A stretch of DNA of 64,000 nt from Devosia sp. Root436 (lineage in GTDB: Bacteria; Pseudomonadota; Alphaproteobacteria; Rhizobiales; Devosiaceae), in contig NZ_LMEM01000013.1 of the NCBI RefSeq assembly GCF_001426345.1, forward strand, positions 186,001-250,000, written 5' to 3'. The first letter of the stretch is position 1, and each line of letters begins with the position of its first letter. Positions 34,612 to 43,640 of this stretch are shown here, piece after piece. The position numbers were made by a program, and so were the translations under genes. The notes beneath the pieces were generated by a model that saw only the letters and a program-made list of their open reading frames with translations, had not been told where the DNA came from and did not search any database.

Positions 34612-35841
34612 CTAGATGCTCTTGGCGAGCTTTTCCTTGATGTCGATGTTGAAGACCCGGGCGGCATTGCCGCCAAGGATCGCGCGCTTGTCCTCCTCGG
34701 AGAGAAACGGCAGGTCGTAGATCACGCTTGGCACGTCGAAATCCCAATGCGGGTAGTCCGACGAATACATGAGCTGGGTCGGCGCATTGATCATGCGGAA
34801 AGTCTGCTCCAGCTCGCGGATGTCGTTGGGCCGCTCCATGGGCTGGGACGTGTAGAACATCTCGCGCATGTAATCGCTGGGCGGCCTGGTGAGCGAGGGA
34901 ACCTCCGACTTGCGCATGTAATATTCGTGGTCGAGGCGCTGCATCAGGAACGGAATCCAGGCCAGCCCGCTTTCGATCCAGATCACCTTGAGCTTGGGGA
35001 ACCGCACCGGCAGCGCATTGATCACCCAATTGGTCAGGTGGACCATGTTGGAGATGGCAAAACCCAGCGCATGGACGGACAAGAACTTGTTCATCATCGC
35101 CATGGTCTGGTCGTTCCAGTTGTAGGAAGCGTGGAACCCCAGCGGCAGGCCCGCCTCTTCTAGGAAGGCATAGGTCTTCATATAGGCGTCGTTATGCACG
35201 GCGCGGTTGCGCGTCGCCGTCACCATGAAACCCAGCACGCCTGGCTTGCCTGCGAACTCCTTGGCCATTTCATAGGTGGCCTGGGGGTCGTTGAAGGGCA
35301 GGTAGAGCATGGATCGCAGGCGCGGATCGTTCGGCAGGATTTTCTCGGTCAGCCAGCGATTATAGGCCCGCGACAGCGCCACCTCGATCTCGATCTGCGG
35401 ATGCAGGCCCAGATTGAGCATGGGGGTGGGAAAGAGAATGGCGATGTCGACCGCCAGGGCATCCATCCACCGCTTGGTAAGCGTGATGTCGCGATGCGCC
35501 TCGGGGCCGGTCTTTTCCAGCTGGCGCAGCGGATAGCGCGCCACGCGGCCGCCCATGTCCTGGTAGCCGATATTGCCCGGCAGCATGCCGAAGGCGCCGT
35601 GCCGGCTGGCGCTGGCTGTCTTGGCCAATTGCTGCAGCACCGGATCATCGAGATATTCGAGGATTTCGCTGAACGACTCGGTCTCGTAGTGGTGGGAATC
35701 CACGTCGATGATCGGAAAGCGGTCGAAGCCCCGCGCCTTGGCCTGGTCGGCCGCATGCTTGAGGTGGAGCGAGGTGTCGAAGCCCTCGATCGGCATGCTG
35801 CGATCGCCGCTCAGGGGGATGTTGAAATTGGTCTTGGTCAT
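34612..35841 (-). CDS. Amidohydrolase 2 / ACMSD-like hydrolase
   Basis: The protein is 409 aa. The metal-site start IIDVDSHHYETESF and the late SSDYPHWDFDVPS fit the amidohydrolase-2 superfamily, which includes decarboxylases such as ACMSD and gamma-resorcylate decarboxylase as well as hydrolases. The long N-terminal part and the NWNDQTM loop resemble the larger members found in aromatic catabolic clusters. A decarboxylase or ring-opening hydrolase role is plausible. It is followed after 25 bp by the aldehyde dehydrogenase gene. Confidence 0.85.
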   Translation of the reverse strand: MTKTNFNIPLSGDRSMPIEGFDTSLHLKHAADQAKARGFDRFPIIDVDSHHYETESFSEILEYLDDPVLQQLAKTASASRHGAFGMLPGNIGYQDMGGRVARYPLRQLEKTGPEAHRDITLTKRWMDALAVDIAILFPTPMLNLGLHPQIEIEVALSRAYNRWLTEKILPNDPRLRSMLYLPFNDPQATYEMAKEFAGKPGVLGFMVTATRNRAVHNDAYMKTYAFLEEAGLPLGFHASYNWNDQTMAMMNKFLSVHALGFAISNMVHLTNWVINALPVRFPKLKVIWIESGLAWIPFLMQRLDHEYYMRKSEVPSLTRPPSDYMREMFYTSQPMERPNDIRELEQTFRMINAPTQLMYSSDYPHWDFDVPSVIYDLPFLSEEDKRAILGGNAARVFNIDIKEKLAKSI

Positions 35842-35872
35842 GGGTGGTTCATCCGTGTTGCCGACGCGGGGA

Positions 35873-36190
35873 TCACGTGGGGCTGCCCATCGACTGCCAC
35901 ATGCCCAGTTCGAACAGTTGCAGGTCGGCGCTCTTGAGGACTTCGGTACTGAGGATCATCGCCTCGGTGGCGGTGATCTCGATATCGGGGTGGAACGGGC
36001 TGAAATATTCGCCCTGCTGCAGGCGCTGCACGTAGCAGCGCGTCGCGTGGGTGATGAGGGCCGCCAGGGCCTCCGCGGAAATACTCCCGTCATCCTCGAT
36101 CAGGGCGGTGGTCACCCGATCAATGGCAGCATCGAGCTTGCTGTCGCGGGTGATCGGCTGGGAGATGGCTACTTCAATTGATGTCGACAT
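35873..36190 (-). CDS. Unknown 105-aa protein coupled to the Rieske gene
   Basis: The frame starts at an ATG at 36190 (MSTSIEVAISQPITR), 17 bp inside the end of the Rieske gene. The protein is soluble, acidic and helical, with no Cys cluster or membrane helix. I know no family for it. The tight overlap suggests a partner of the Rieske protein, or a small subunit of a missing oxygenase. Low-level frames in this stretch on the other strand are not convincing. Confidence 0.6.
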   Translation of the reverse strand: MSTSIEVAISQPITRDSKLDAAIDRVTTALIEDDGSISAEALAALITHATRCYVQRLQQGEYFSPFHPDIEITATEAMILSTEVLKSADLQLFELGMWQSMGSPT

Positions 36191-36542
36191 GAACGTTTCC
36201 ATCACGAATGTGGACCGGAAAGGACTTGAGGCGGCGTGCGGGATCGGCCACCACGCGGCCGGTCTTGAGGTCGTATTCATAGCCGTGCCACGGGCAGACG
36301 AAGTTGATCTCCGTCTCGGAGAACTTCTGCTGCTTGAAACTGCGGTCTGGGCGGAGGACATCCTGGACCTGATGCATAAGCAGGCCTTCACAAGCCGGCC
36401 CGCCCTGGTGCAGGCAGATATTGGAATAGGCGTAGTATGTGTCTTCCCAGTAGAAGACCCCGACCTCCACGCCCGCATGGGAGACAATGCGCCGGTCGCC
36501 ACTGGCCATTTCCCCCGTTTTGGCAACGAATACTTCCGTCAT
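36174..36542 (-). CDS. Rieske [2Fe-2S] ferredoxin-type protein
   Basis: The protein is 122 aa from the ATG at 36542 (MTEVFVAKTGEM). The cluster ligands are visible: CLHQGGPACEG (CxH) and CPWHGYEYD (CxxH). It is a free Rieske domain without the catalytic non-heme iron domain of an oxygenase. Such proteins carry electrons for ring-hydroxylating dioxygenases or other oxygenases, but none is encoded nearby. It is the first gene of the leftward operon. Confidence 0.9.
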   Translation of the reverse strand: MTEVFVAKTGEMASGDRRIVSHAGVEVGVFYWEDTYYAYSNICLHQGGPACEGLLMHQVQDVLRPDRSFKQQKFSETEINFVCPWHGYEYDLKTGRVVADPARRLKSFPVHIRDGNVHVDIN

Positions 36543-36663
36543 TGATGCACTGCTCCACTTGGTTGAATAGGATGCCGTGAAGCTCCTTCGACCCCTTGTC
36601 TCGCCATCGGGCAGGGGGCTCAACCTGCATAATCCGTACAAGGTGATAAGCGGCGCTAATCAG

Positions 36664-36691
36664 TGCACTGTTCATCCTGATGAACGATGCA
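36664..36691. promoter_or_regulatory. Extended palindromic operator between divergent operons
   Basis: The core GTTCATC-CT-GATGAAC is a perfect dyad (36670-36685); it extends to TGCA ends at 36664 and 36691 with two mismatched positions. It lies between the Rieske operon and the dehydrogenase gene, so it could control both. The size fits an IclR- or GntR-type dimer site. Confidence 0.5.
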
Positions 36692-36759
36692 CAACATACT
36701 GGACTTTACTGGGATTATCGGTCAGCGTCGCGCCTGGCCAATTCCGGAGGAAAAGACGC

Positions 36760-37752
36760 ATGGGCGTAGTCATGCTGAGCGAGAGCGGCACCTTGGCATT
36801 CTTCGAGCGCATCGAGACGGCACTGCGGCGGGCCGGCGTCACCCCCACGCATATCCGGCACAGCGTGGGAGAGACGATCCCTGATGCCGCACTGGTCGAT
36901 GCGGAGGTGCTGCTGGCCTATGGTCACTTCCGCTGCACGGAAGCGGTGATGCGGGCGGCGCCGCGGCTACGCGCGGTGGTTTCGCCCTGGGTGGGAACAG
37001 ATGGCTTCGATATCGAGGCGGCGACCCGGCTCGGCATCGCCATCGTCAACGGCCAGCCCGACGAGCATATCCAAGGCATGGCCGAGGCCACGGTGATGAT
37101 GATCCTGGCCTCCAGCTACGGCCTGCCGCAGGCACGGCAGACCATGGATGCGAACGCCATCCGTCCCGCCTTGCCGGTCGCCGAACTGCTTGCCGGCAAG
37201 ACGCTCGGCATTATCGGGCTCGGCCAGATCGGCCGGCGTGTCGCGGGGCTGCTGGCCAACTGGCAGCTGTCGCTCAAGGCCCACGATCCATTCGCAAGGG
37301 ATATTCCCGACGGCATCGAGATGCTGCCGCTCGATGACCTGCTCCGGACCAGCGATATCGTGACGCTGCACACGACGCTGACGGCGGAAAGCCGGCACCT
37401 GATCGATGCCCGCCGGCTGCGGCAAATGAAGCCCGATGCCATCCTGGTCAATACCGCCCGCGGCGGGCTGGTAGACGAAGCCGCGCTTTTCGAGGTCATG
37501 TCCTCAGGTCACCTCAGGGGCGCCGCCCTCGACGTCTTCGAGACCGAGCCTTTGCCGCTCGATAGCCCCCTGCGCAAATTGTCCAACCTGCTGCTGACGC
37601 CGCACATGATCGGCCAGACCAAGCAAAGCCGCGCCGCCCTGGTCGACCTCGCCGTGTCCAATATCGTCACGCTCCTGTCAGGCAACCTCCCCCGGGGCCT
37701 GCGCAATCCGGCCATAGCGACGAACTGGCCCACCCGTCGAACCGGCGGCTGA
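36760..37752 (+). CDS. D-isomer-specific 2-hydroxyacid dehydrogenase
   Basis: The protein is 330 aa from the ATG at 36760, with a strong GGAGGAAAA ribosome site. The Rossmann motif GIIGLGQIGRRVA, the Arg in NTARGGLVDE, the Glu in DVFETEP and the His in TPHMIGQT make the full catalytic set. It reduces a 2-oxoacid or oxidises the D-2-hydroxyacid. It is related to phosphoglycerate dehydrogenases but too short for the ACT-domain form. Divergent from the Rieske operon, so it may belong to the same pathway. Confidence 0.88.
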   Translation: MGVVMLSESGTLAFFERIETALRRAGVTPTHIRHSVGETIPDAALVDAEVLLAYGHFRCTEAVMRAAPRLRAVVSPWVGTDGFDIEAATRLGIAIVNGQPDEHIQGMAEATVMMILASSYGLPQARQTMDANAIRPALPVAELLAGKTLGIIGLGQIGRRVAGLLANWQLSLKAHDPFARDIPDGIEMLPLDDLLRTSDIVTLHTTLTAESRHLIDARRLRQMKPDAILVNTARGGLVDEAALFEVMSSGHLRGAALDVFETEPLPLDSPLRKLSNLLLTPHMIGQTKQSRAALVDLAVSNIVTLLSGNLPRGLRNPAIATNWPTRRTGG

Positions 37753-37778
37753 GTCTCAACGATATCAATGAGTTGAAA

Positions 37779-37853
37779 TGGTGCTGCCGGACAGGATTGA
37801 ACTGTCGGCCTCCCCCTTACCAAGGGGGTGCTCTACCACTGAGCTACGGCAGC
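37779..37853 (-). tRNA. tRNA-Thr (anticodon GGU)
   Basis: The minus strand folds as a complete cloverleaf with a 7-bp acceptor stem (GCTGCCG with CGGCAGC) and a 5-bp GC anticodon stem CCCCC/GGGGG. The anticodon loop TTGGTAA gives GGT. The TTCAATC T-loop and an encoded CCA end are present. Confidence 0.95.
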
Positions 37854-38001
37854 ATCGGGTCGCGGCGGCGCGACCGATATGGCGCCGCGGGGCAAGCAAG
37901 CCCGGCGCGACGGGGGCTCCTTTGCCATAGGCCAAACCTCGACGCAAGGCTAAAAAGCGCCTATCAACCGACGCGAGGGCAATGCGATTCCCCGTGATAC
38001 C

Positions 38002-38166
38002 ATGAGCAAATCCGAACAGGCCGCCTTGCGTGAGCAAAGATTGGCCGCAAAGCTGCGTGAGAACCTCAAGCGCCGCAAGGGGCAGGCCAAGGCGCGCGCC
38101 GGTTCGGAGCGCCAGGCGCCCGATCCCCAACAGGGCCCCGGAACCGATACGGTCAATAAACCGTAA
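38002..38166 (+). CDS. Small basic protein upstream of murA
   Basis: The frame is 54 aa (start MSKSEQAALREQRLAAKLRE). The N-terminal 25 residues form an amphipathic basic helix with ENLKRRKGQAKARA, and the C-terminal tail is Pro/Gly-rich and disordered. Similar short basic proteins occur just upstream of murA in several alphaproteobacteria, from memory. The function is unknown, with an RNA-binding role possible from charge alone. It is 130 bp upstream of murA on the same strand. Confidence 0.6.
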   Translation: MSKSEQAALREQRLAAKLRENLKRRKGQAKARAGSERQAPDPQQGPGTDTVNKP

Positions 38167-38296
38167 ACCAGTTTCGGGCGACTATCGAATTCTCTAGCAC
38201 TGAGTGCGGCGGGTCTGGCTTACGTGGCGACAAAGACTTGGTCTGGCTCCATTCCCAGGTAAGAGGGCGGCAACGCCCGCCATATAGGACGAGACT

Positions 38297-39586
38297 ATGG
38301 ACCGTATCCGTTTGATCGGCGGCAATGAACTCAATGGCGAAATCCCGATTTCGGGCGCCAAGAATGCCGCTTTGCCACTGATGATCGCCTCCCTGCTGTC
38401 GGATGAGCCGCTGGTGCTGCAGAATGTGCCGCGCCTGGCCGACGTCAAGCAGCTCGAGCGTATCCTCGAAAATCACGGCGTCGATATCGCCGTGCATGGC
38501 CGCCGCCGCGGCGAGGAAGGCGAAGGCCAGCGCATGACCTTCCATGCCGCCGACATCGTCGACACCACCGCGCCCTACGATCTGGTCTCCAAGATGCGTG
38601 CCAGTTTCTGGGTCATCGGGCCGCTGCTGGCCCGTTGCCACGAGGCGCGCGTCTCCCTGCCGGGCGGCTGCGCCATCGGCACCAGGCCGGTCGACCTGTT
38701 CCTGTTCGGCCTCAAGGCGCTGGGCGCCGAGATCGATATCGATGAAGGCTATGTCGTCGCCCGGGCGCCCAAGGGCGGGCTGGTCGGCGCCCATATCACC
38801 TTCCCCAAGGTCTCGGTGGGCGCCACGCACACCATCCTGATGGCCGCCACGCTCGCCCGCGGCACCACCGTCATCGACAATGCTGCTCAGGAACCCGAAA
38901 TCACCAATGTCGCCGAATGCCTCGTCGCCATGGGTGCGAAAATCTCGGGCATCGGTACGCGCACGCTGACCATCGAGGGCGTGGAGCGGCTGCATGGTGC
39001 CACCGTCGACGTGATCCCCGACCGCATCGAAACCGGCACCTTCGCCATGGCCGCCGCCATGACGGGCGGCAACGTGCTGCTCAAGGGCGCGCGCCCGGAA
39101 CACCTGCAGGCGGCGCTCGACACCCTGGCCCGTACCGGGGTCGCGCTCAGCGTCGAGCCCGAAGGCCTGCGCGTGCGCCGCAACGGCAATGGCATCCAGC
39201 CCGTCGATGTCGAGACCGATCCGTTTCCCGGTTTCCCCACTGATCTGCAGGCCCAGTTCATGGCACTGATGACCATGGCCTCGGGCACCAGCCATATTCG
39301 AGAAACCATCTTCGAGAACCGCTACATGCACGTGGCCGAGCTCGCCCGCTTCGGCGCCGATATCTCGGTCGACGGGCAATTGGCCACTGTGCGCGGCAAG
39401 GCCCAGCTCAAGGGCGCCCAGGTCATGGCAACGGACCTGCGCGCCTCGGTGTCGCTGGTGATTGCCGGCCTCGCCGCCAAGGGCGAGACCGTGGTCAACC
39501 GCATCTATCACCTCGATCGCGGCTTCGAACGGCTGGAAGAAAAGCTCGGCCGCTGCGGCGCGGAAATCGAGCGCGTCGCGGGCTGA
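38297..39586 (+). CDS. murA: UDP-N-acetylglucosamine 1-carboxyvinyltransferase
   Basis: The protein is 429 aa, normal for MurA. It transfers enolpyruvate from phosphoenolpyruvate to UDP-GlcNAc in the cytoplasm, the first committed step of peptidoglycan synthesis. The catalytic Cys is present in [13 protein letters not shown], the fosfomycin-sensitive form. The [17 protein letters not shown] start and the [15 protein letters not shown] end are typical. Confidence 0.97.
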   Translation: MDRIRLIGGNELNGEIPISGAKNAALPLMIASLLSDEPLVLQNVPRLADVKQLERILENHGVDIAVHGRRRGEEGEGQRMTFHAADIVDTTAPYDLVSKMRASFWVIGPLLARCHEARVSLPGGCAIGTRPVDLFLFGLKALGAEIDIDEGYVVARAPKGGLVGAHITFPKVSVGATHTILMAATLARGTTVIDNAAQEPEITNVAECLVAMGAKISGIGTRTLTIEGVERLHGATVDVIPDRIETGTFAMAAAMTGGNVLLKGARPEHLQAALDTLARTGVALSVEPEGLRVRRNGNGIQPVDVETDPFPGFPTDLQAQFMALMTMASGTSHIRETIFENRYMHVAELARFGADISVDGQLATVRGKAQLKGAQVMATDLRASVSLVIAGLAAKGETVVNRIYHLDRGFERLEEKLGRCGAEIERVAG

Positions 39587-39611
39587 ACGCCCGAACTCAA
39601 CTCACCGTAAC

Positions 39612-39634
39612 GCCCTCGGGCTCGACCCGAGGGC
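39612..39634. terminator. Hairpin between the convergent murA and ABC permease genes
   Basis: A perfect 9-bp stem (GCCCTCGGG and CCCGAGGGC) with a 5-base loop lies between the two stop codons. There is no T run, so it may be a bidirectional Rho-assisted terminator or a mRNA stability element. Confidence 0.6.
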
Positions 39635-39650
39635 CACTATCCCCGCCAGG

Positions 39651-40781
39651 TTAATCCAGCGTCTGCCGGTAGCGCAGCATCGCCACGACCGAGATCACGA
39701 TCAGGATCGCGACCATCGCCCACATCTCGCCGGCGACATCCCCGATATCGCCGCCCTTGAGCATGACGGTACGCACCACCCGCAGGAAATGGGTGGCCGG
39801 CACGGCGCTGCCGATGATCTGCGCCCAGCCCGGCATGGCGGCAAACGGGAACAGGAAGCCCGACAGCAGCACTGAGGGCAGGATGGTGAACATCGACAAT
39901 TGCATGGCCTGCATCTGCGAGCGCGCCGCGGCCGAGATGAGGAATCCCAGCGCCAGATTGACCACGATGAAGAGGTTGAAGCCGACAAAGAAAGCCCACC
40001 ACGACCCCTCGAACGGCACCTCGAACAGGGTGAGGCCAGCCAGCAGGAATACGGCGGTCTGCACGTAGCCGACAAAGACATAGGGCACGATCTTGCCGAG
40101 CATCACTTCGAGCGGCCGTACCGGCGTCGCGATCAGCATCTCCATGGTGCCGCGCTCCGATTCCTTGACGATGGCCACTGCCGTCATCATTACCAGGGTC
40201 ATGGACAGGATGATGGCCAATAGTCCCGGCACGATATTGGTCGAGGTGCGCCCTTCCGGATTGTAGAGCTTGTGCACGGCCACGTCGAAAGGCGGTGGCG
40301 CTGGCGCGAGCCGGGCCAGCGGCCCCGAAAGGGTCTCGGCCATGGCCCGGCTGACAATGCCGCTCAGCGCCCCGACCGCCCCACCGACGGCCGAAGGGTC
40401 CGAGGCATCGGCGGTCACCAGCAGGGTGGGCTTGAGCCCGCGCACGATATCGCGTTCGAAATCCTGCGGAAACACCACGACGAACGACGCGGTGCCGTCG
40501 CGCAGCGCCTTTTCACCGCTGTCCACGCCGGCCACCGCCCCCTGGATGTCGAAATATTCCGAGATCTGCATGCCCGAGACGATGGAGCGGACCAGCGGGC
40601 CGGTATCGTTGAGTTCGACCAGCGTGGGCAGGTGCCGCGCATCGGAATTGATGATGTAGCCGAACAGCAGCAACTGAAAGATGGGCAGCCCGATCATCAT
40701 GCCGAAGGTGATGCGGTCGCGGCGCATCTGGATGAATTCCTTGGCGAGTACGGCGAACAGGCGCGCGAATGAAAACCTCAT
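39651..40781 (-). CDS. ABC-2 type transporter permease
   Basis: The protein is 376 aa from the ATG at 40781. The topology is one N-terminal transmembrane helix (GMMIGLPIFQLLLFGYIIN), a large extracytoplasmic domain of about 140 residues and five C-terminal helices, typical of the YbhR/YhhJ drug-export class. It overlaps the ATP-binding subunit by 4 bp. With HlyD and TetR genes upstream, it should form an exporter of toxic organic compounds; the substrate is unknown. Confidence 0.9.
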   Translation of the reverse strand: MRFSFARLFAVLAKEFIQMRRDRITFGMMIGLPIFQLLLFGYIINSDARHLPTLVELNDTGPLVRSIVSGMQISEYFDIQGAVAGVDSGEKALRDGTASFVVVFPQDFERDIVRGLKPTLLVTADASDPSAVGGAVGALSGIVSRAMAETLSGPLARLAPAPPPFDVAVHKLYNPEGRTSTNIVPGLLAIILSMTLVMMTAVAIVKESERGTMEMLIATPVRPLEVMLGKIVPYVFVGYVQTAVFLLAGLTLFEVPFEGSWWAFFVGFNLFIVVNLALGFLISAAARSQMQAMQLSMFTILPSVLLSGFLFPFAAMPGWAQIIGSAVPATHFLRVVRTVMLKGGDIGDVAGEMWAMVAILIVISVVAMLRYRQTLD

Positions 40782-41716
40782 GCCGCGTCTCGGGCGAAAT
40801 TGTCCCGCGCCCCCGCCATCAGGTAGATGAAGGCCTCTTCGAGTTCCGACTTCTTTTCCGTCCATTCATGGGTGCCGCGCGCCCGATAGCGCGAGACGAC
40901 GCTTTCCAGCTTCGCCCTGTCCGTGCCCGACACATGCAGCACAGCGCCGAAGCGGGCCACCTGCTCGACGCCGTCTTCCTTCTGCAGTTCGGCCTCGAGA
41001 GCGGAAATGTCCGGCCCCGAGACGCGATAGGTGACCAGCCCCACCATGGCGGGAATCTCCGACGATGGTCCGTCGATCAGCTTTCTTCCATAGGCGATAT
41101 AGGTGATGAAGTCGCATTGGATGGCCTCGTCCATATAGTGGGTGGAAACCAGCACCGTGACGCCCCTGGCCGAGAGGCGCCGGATTTCGTCCCAGAAGTC
41201 GCGGCGCGCCTTGGGGTCGACGCCGGCGGTCGGCTCGTCGAGCAGCAGCAGGTCGGGCTCGTGCAGCAGGCAGGCCGCCAGCGCCAGCCGCTGTTTCCAG
41301 CCGCCCGACAGCGAGCCGGCGAGCTGCTTCTGCCGGTCGGCCAGCCCCAGTTCGTCAAGCGCCGCATCCACCCGCTGCCGCCGCCGGTCGAGGCGGTACA
41401 TGCGGGCCACGAAATCGAGATTTTCGCGAATGGAGAGATCTTCGTAATAGGAGAATTTCTGGGTCATGTAGCCGACCCGCTCCTTGATCCGGGCCGCGTC
41501 GCGCCGCACGTCGAAGCCGAGGCAGGTGCCTTCCCCCTCGTCGGGCGTCAGCAACCCGCAGATCATGCGGATCGTCGTGGTCTTGCCCGAGCCGTTGGGC
41601 CCCAGGAAGCCATAGATGGCGCCGCGCGGCACCGCGATGTCGAAATGGTCGACCACCGTCTTGTCGCCGAACCTTTTGGTCAGCCCCCGCACGTCGATGA
41701 CGCTGCTGCCGGTCAT
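40778..41716 (-). CDS. ABC transporter ATP-binding protein
   Basis: The protein is 312 aa. Walker A GPNGSGKTT, signature LSGGWKQRL, Walker B LLLLDEPTAGVD and the H-loop in VLVSTHYMD are all present. It is a single nucleotide-binding domain plus a DUF4162-like C-terminal part. It overlaps both its neighbours by 4 bp, so the HlyD subunit, ATPase and permease are translated as a set. Confidence 0.93.
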   Translation of the reverse strand: MTGSSVIDVRGLTKRFGDKTVVDHFDIAVPRGAIYGFLGPNGSGKTTTIRMICGLLTPDEGEGTCLGFDVRRDAARIKERVGYMTQKFSYYEDLSIRENLDFVARMYRLDRRRQRVDAALDELGLADRQKQLAGSLSGGWKQRLALAACLLHEPDLLLLDEPTAGVDPKARRDFWDEIRRLSARGVTVLVSTHYMDEAIQCDFITYIAYGRKLIDGPSSEIPAMVGLVTYRVSGPDISALEAELQKEDGVEQVARFGAVLHVSGTDRAKLESVVSRYRARGTHEWTEKKSELEEAFIYLMAGARDNFARDAA

Positions 41717-42651
41717 GGCGTCACCGTCACCGGCTGCCCCGGCCGCAGCTTGCCCGGCTCTGCGATCCCGGCCTCGACCAGATAGACCAGCCGGCTGCGT
41801 TCCTCGCGCGAATAGATCACCGGCGGCGTTATCTGCGGTTCGCTGGCCAGATAGGTCACCGTGGCCGTCATCGCCGCGCAGCCGTCGCAGCTTACGCTCA
41901 CCACCTGGCCCACCGAGAGGGCCGAGCGCTCCACTTCCGGCACGAAGAACCGGGCCTTGAGCGCTCCGTCGGGCAGGATGGAGACGATGGGCGCACCCGC
42001 CACGGCGATCTCGCCCGTCGTGTAGAACAGCCGATCCACCGTGCCGTCCACCGGGGCGAGGCTCTGCCGGTCCCTGAGATCCAGCGCAGCCCGGTCGGCA
42101 TCGGCTGCCGCGACGGCCAGATTGGCCTCCGCCGCCACCTGCTGGGCATCGCGCGCCGGCAGTTCGGCCACGTTGACCTGCGCGGTCAGTTGCGCCACCT
42201 GCGCTTCGGCCGCGGCGAGCGCCGCCTGATCCTGTTCCACCCGCACCGGGGCAACCGTGCCCGCGGCCAGCAGCTTCTCGCTGCGGGCCAAGTTGGATTG
42301 CGCCAGCACCAGGTCGGCCCGCGCCTTGCTGAGATTGGCGCGGATGACGTCGATTTCCTCGACGCGGCTGCCGGTTTCGAGGTTTTCCAGCGTCGCCCGC
42401 GCCGCTTCGACCCGCGCCTGCGCCGCCGTCAGCAGCGCCTGCTGCTGGGCGTCATCGAGCGCGAACAGCGTGTCGCCCACCCCGATCGCCTGCCCTTCGG
42501 CCACCGCAATGCTGGCAATCCGCCCGGCGCTGACCGGCGCGGCATAGACATAGTCGGCTTCGAGATAACCGGGATAGCCCGCCTGCTCGCTGGCCCCGCC
42601 CGGCAGCAGCGACATGATGGCGGCCATCACGCCGGCAAAGAACTCGTTCAT
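41713..42651 (-). CDS. HlyD family periplasmic adaptor subunit
   Basis: The protein is 312 aa from the ATG at 42651. An N-terminal anchor or signal (residues 1-18) precedes a lipoyl half-motif (GRIASIAVAEGQAIGVGDTL), a long coiled-coil hairpin (AQARVEAARATLENLE, LVLAQSNLARSEKLLAAG) and the second lipoyl/beta-barrel part. It is a YbhG-like adaptor that links the ABC-2 exporter to an outer-membrane channel, not encoded here. Confidence 0.88.
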   Translation of the reverse strand: MNEFFAGVMAAIMSLLPGGASEQAGYPGYLEADYVYAAPVSAGRIASIAVAEGQAIGVGDTLFALDDAQQQALLTAAQARVEAARATLENLETGSRVEEIDVIRANLSKARADLVLAQSNLARSEKLLAAGTVAPVRVEQDQAALAAAEAQVAQLTAQVNVAELPARDAQQVAAEANLAVAAADADRAALDLRDRQSLAPVDGTVDRLFYTTGEIAVAGAPIVSILPDGALKARFFVPEVERSALSVGQVVSVSCDGCAAMTATVTYLASEPQITPPVIYSREERSRLVYLVEAGIAEPGKLRPGQPVTVTP

Positions 42652-43292
42652 TTCGGTGCCTCCTGCGGATCGGCGCTGATGCCGCGAAACAGGATGTCGA
42701 TATGGTTTTCCACCAGCCGCTCCATCGCCAGCCCGTCGGCCGGCCTGACGTCGAAGATTTCGCTGAGCGCGATATGGGCGATGATCGGCCCCACTACCGA
42801 GCGGATGGTGAGTTCGGGGTCCACCGGCCGCAGATAGCCCTGCTCGATGCCGCGGGCGATCAGCCCGGTCAGTGCCGGCACCACCTTGTCCAGCACATTG
42901 CGCCGATACATCTCGGCGATAGAAGGAAAGTTCATCACCTCGCGCAGGATCAGCTTGGGTATGGCGATGGTGTCCGCTTGCGTCAGCGCCCCGCACAGCA
43001 TGTGCAGCAGCCGGGTGATCGGCACCCGCGGGTCGCCCTCGAACTGGGCCATGTCGGGAGCCGCACGATCGGCAATCGGCGACACCGCGCGCTGCACGAT
43101 GCCTTCCAGCAGCGCCTCCTTGGAGGGAAAGTAGAGATAGACCGTGCCCTTCGACACGCCTGCCTGCCGGGCAATGTCATCGACCTTGGCCGCGGCGAAA
43201 CCCTTGGCCACAAACACCGACAGCGCCGCATCCAGCACCTCGTCTGGCCGTGCCTCGGCCCGGCGGCGGAATTTCTTGGTGGTCTCGGTCAT
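42648..43292 (-). CDS. TetR family regulator of the ABC exporter
   Basis: The protein is 214 aa from the ATG at 43292. The helix-turn-helix is at the N-terminus (VDDIARQAGVSKGTVYLYFP). The C-terminal domain is of the type found with YbhGFSR-like exporters. It is the first gene of the operon and overlaps the HlyD gene by 4 bp. A perfect dyad 24 bp upstream is the expected operator, so the operon should be autorepressed and induced by a ligand. Confidence 0.92.
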   Translation of the reverse strand: MTETTKKFRRRAEARPDEVLDAALSVFVAKGFAAAKVDDIARQAGVSKGTVYLYFPSKEALLEGIVQRAVSPIADRAAPDMAQFEGDPRVPITRLLHMLCGALTQADTIAIPKLILREVMNFPSIAEMYRRNVLDKVVPALTGLIARGIEQGYLRPVDPELTIRSVVGPIIAHIALSEIFDVRPADGLAMERLVENHIDILFRGISADPQEAPK

Positions 43293-43315
43293 GGGCGCTC
43301 TCCAATGCACGTATA

Positions 43316-43335
43316 ATAACTGACTGGTCAGTTAT
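43316..43335. promoter_or_regulatory. TetR operator upstream of the exporter operon
   Basis: ATAACTGACTGGTCAGTTAT has perfect 9-bp arms around a 2-bp centre, directly upstream of the TetR start codon. Sequence and position match operators of TetR-family efflux regulators. Confidence 0.75.
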
Positions 43336-43408
43336 TTACAAGTGCAACTGGACGGGGAATGGAACTGCCGGCACGGTCGCCTATAGGCACCTTGCCATCC
43401 CACCCTCG

Positions 43409-43528
43409 GTGTCATCCCGGCCTTGAGCCGGGATCCATCTCGAGATCGCACCACGGCCGCAAGGTGGATCGTCCGACCACCTGCCCCACCATCTCAGGAT
43501 GGATCCCGGCTCAAGGCCGGGATGACAC
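43409..43528. repeat. Pair of palindromic repeats forming a perfect 31-bp inverted repeat
   Basis: The arms at 43409-43439 and 43498-43528 are exact reverse complements, 58 bp apart. Each contains its own hairpin (CCCGGC and GCCGGG around CTTGA). This is the layout of paired REP elements. It lies in the 610-bp gap between the TetR gene and the DUF2948 gene; open frames across it are not coding. Confidence 0.8.
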
Positions 43529-43640
43529 GGTGGTTGGGGAAGCGACGATGGATTTATCCATCTTATCCCCCTCGCCAGAACTGCGCGTATCATCTCCCCA
43601 TCCCTCCGCATGGGCGGCCTGCAGGCGAACAGTGGCGGAG

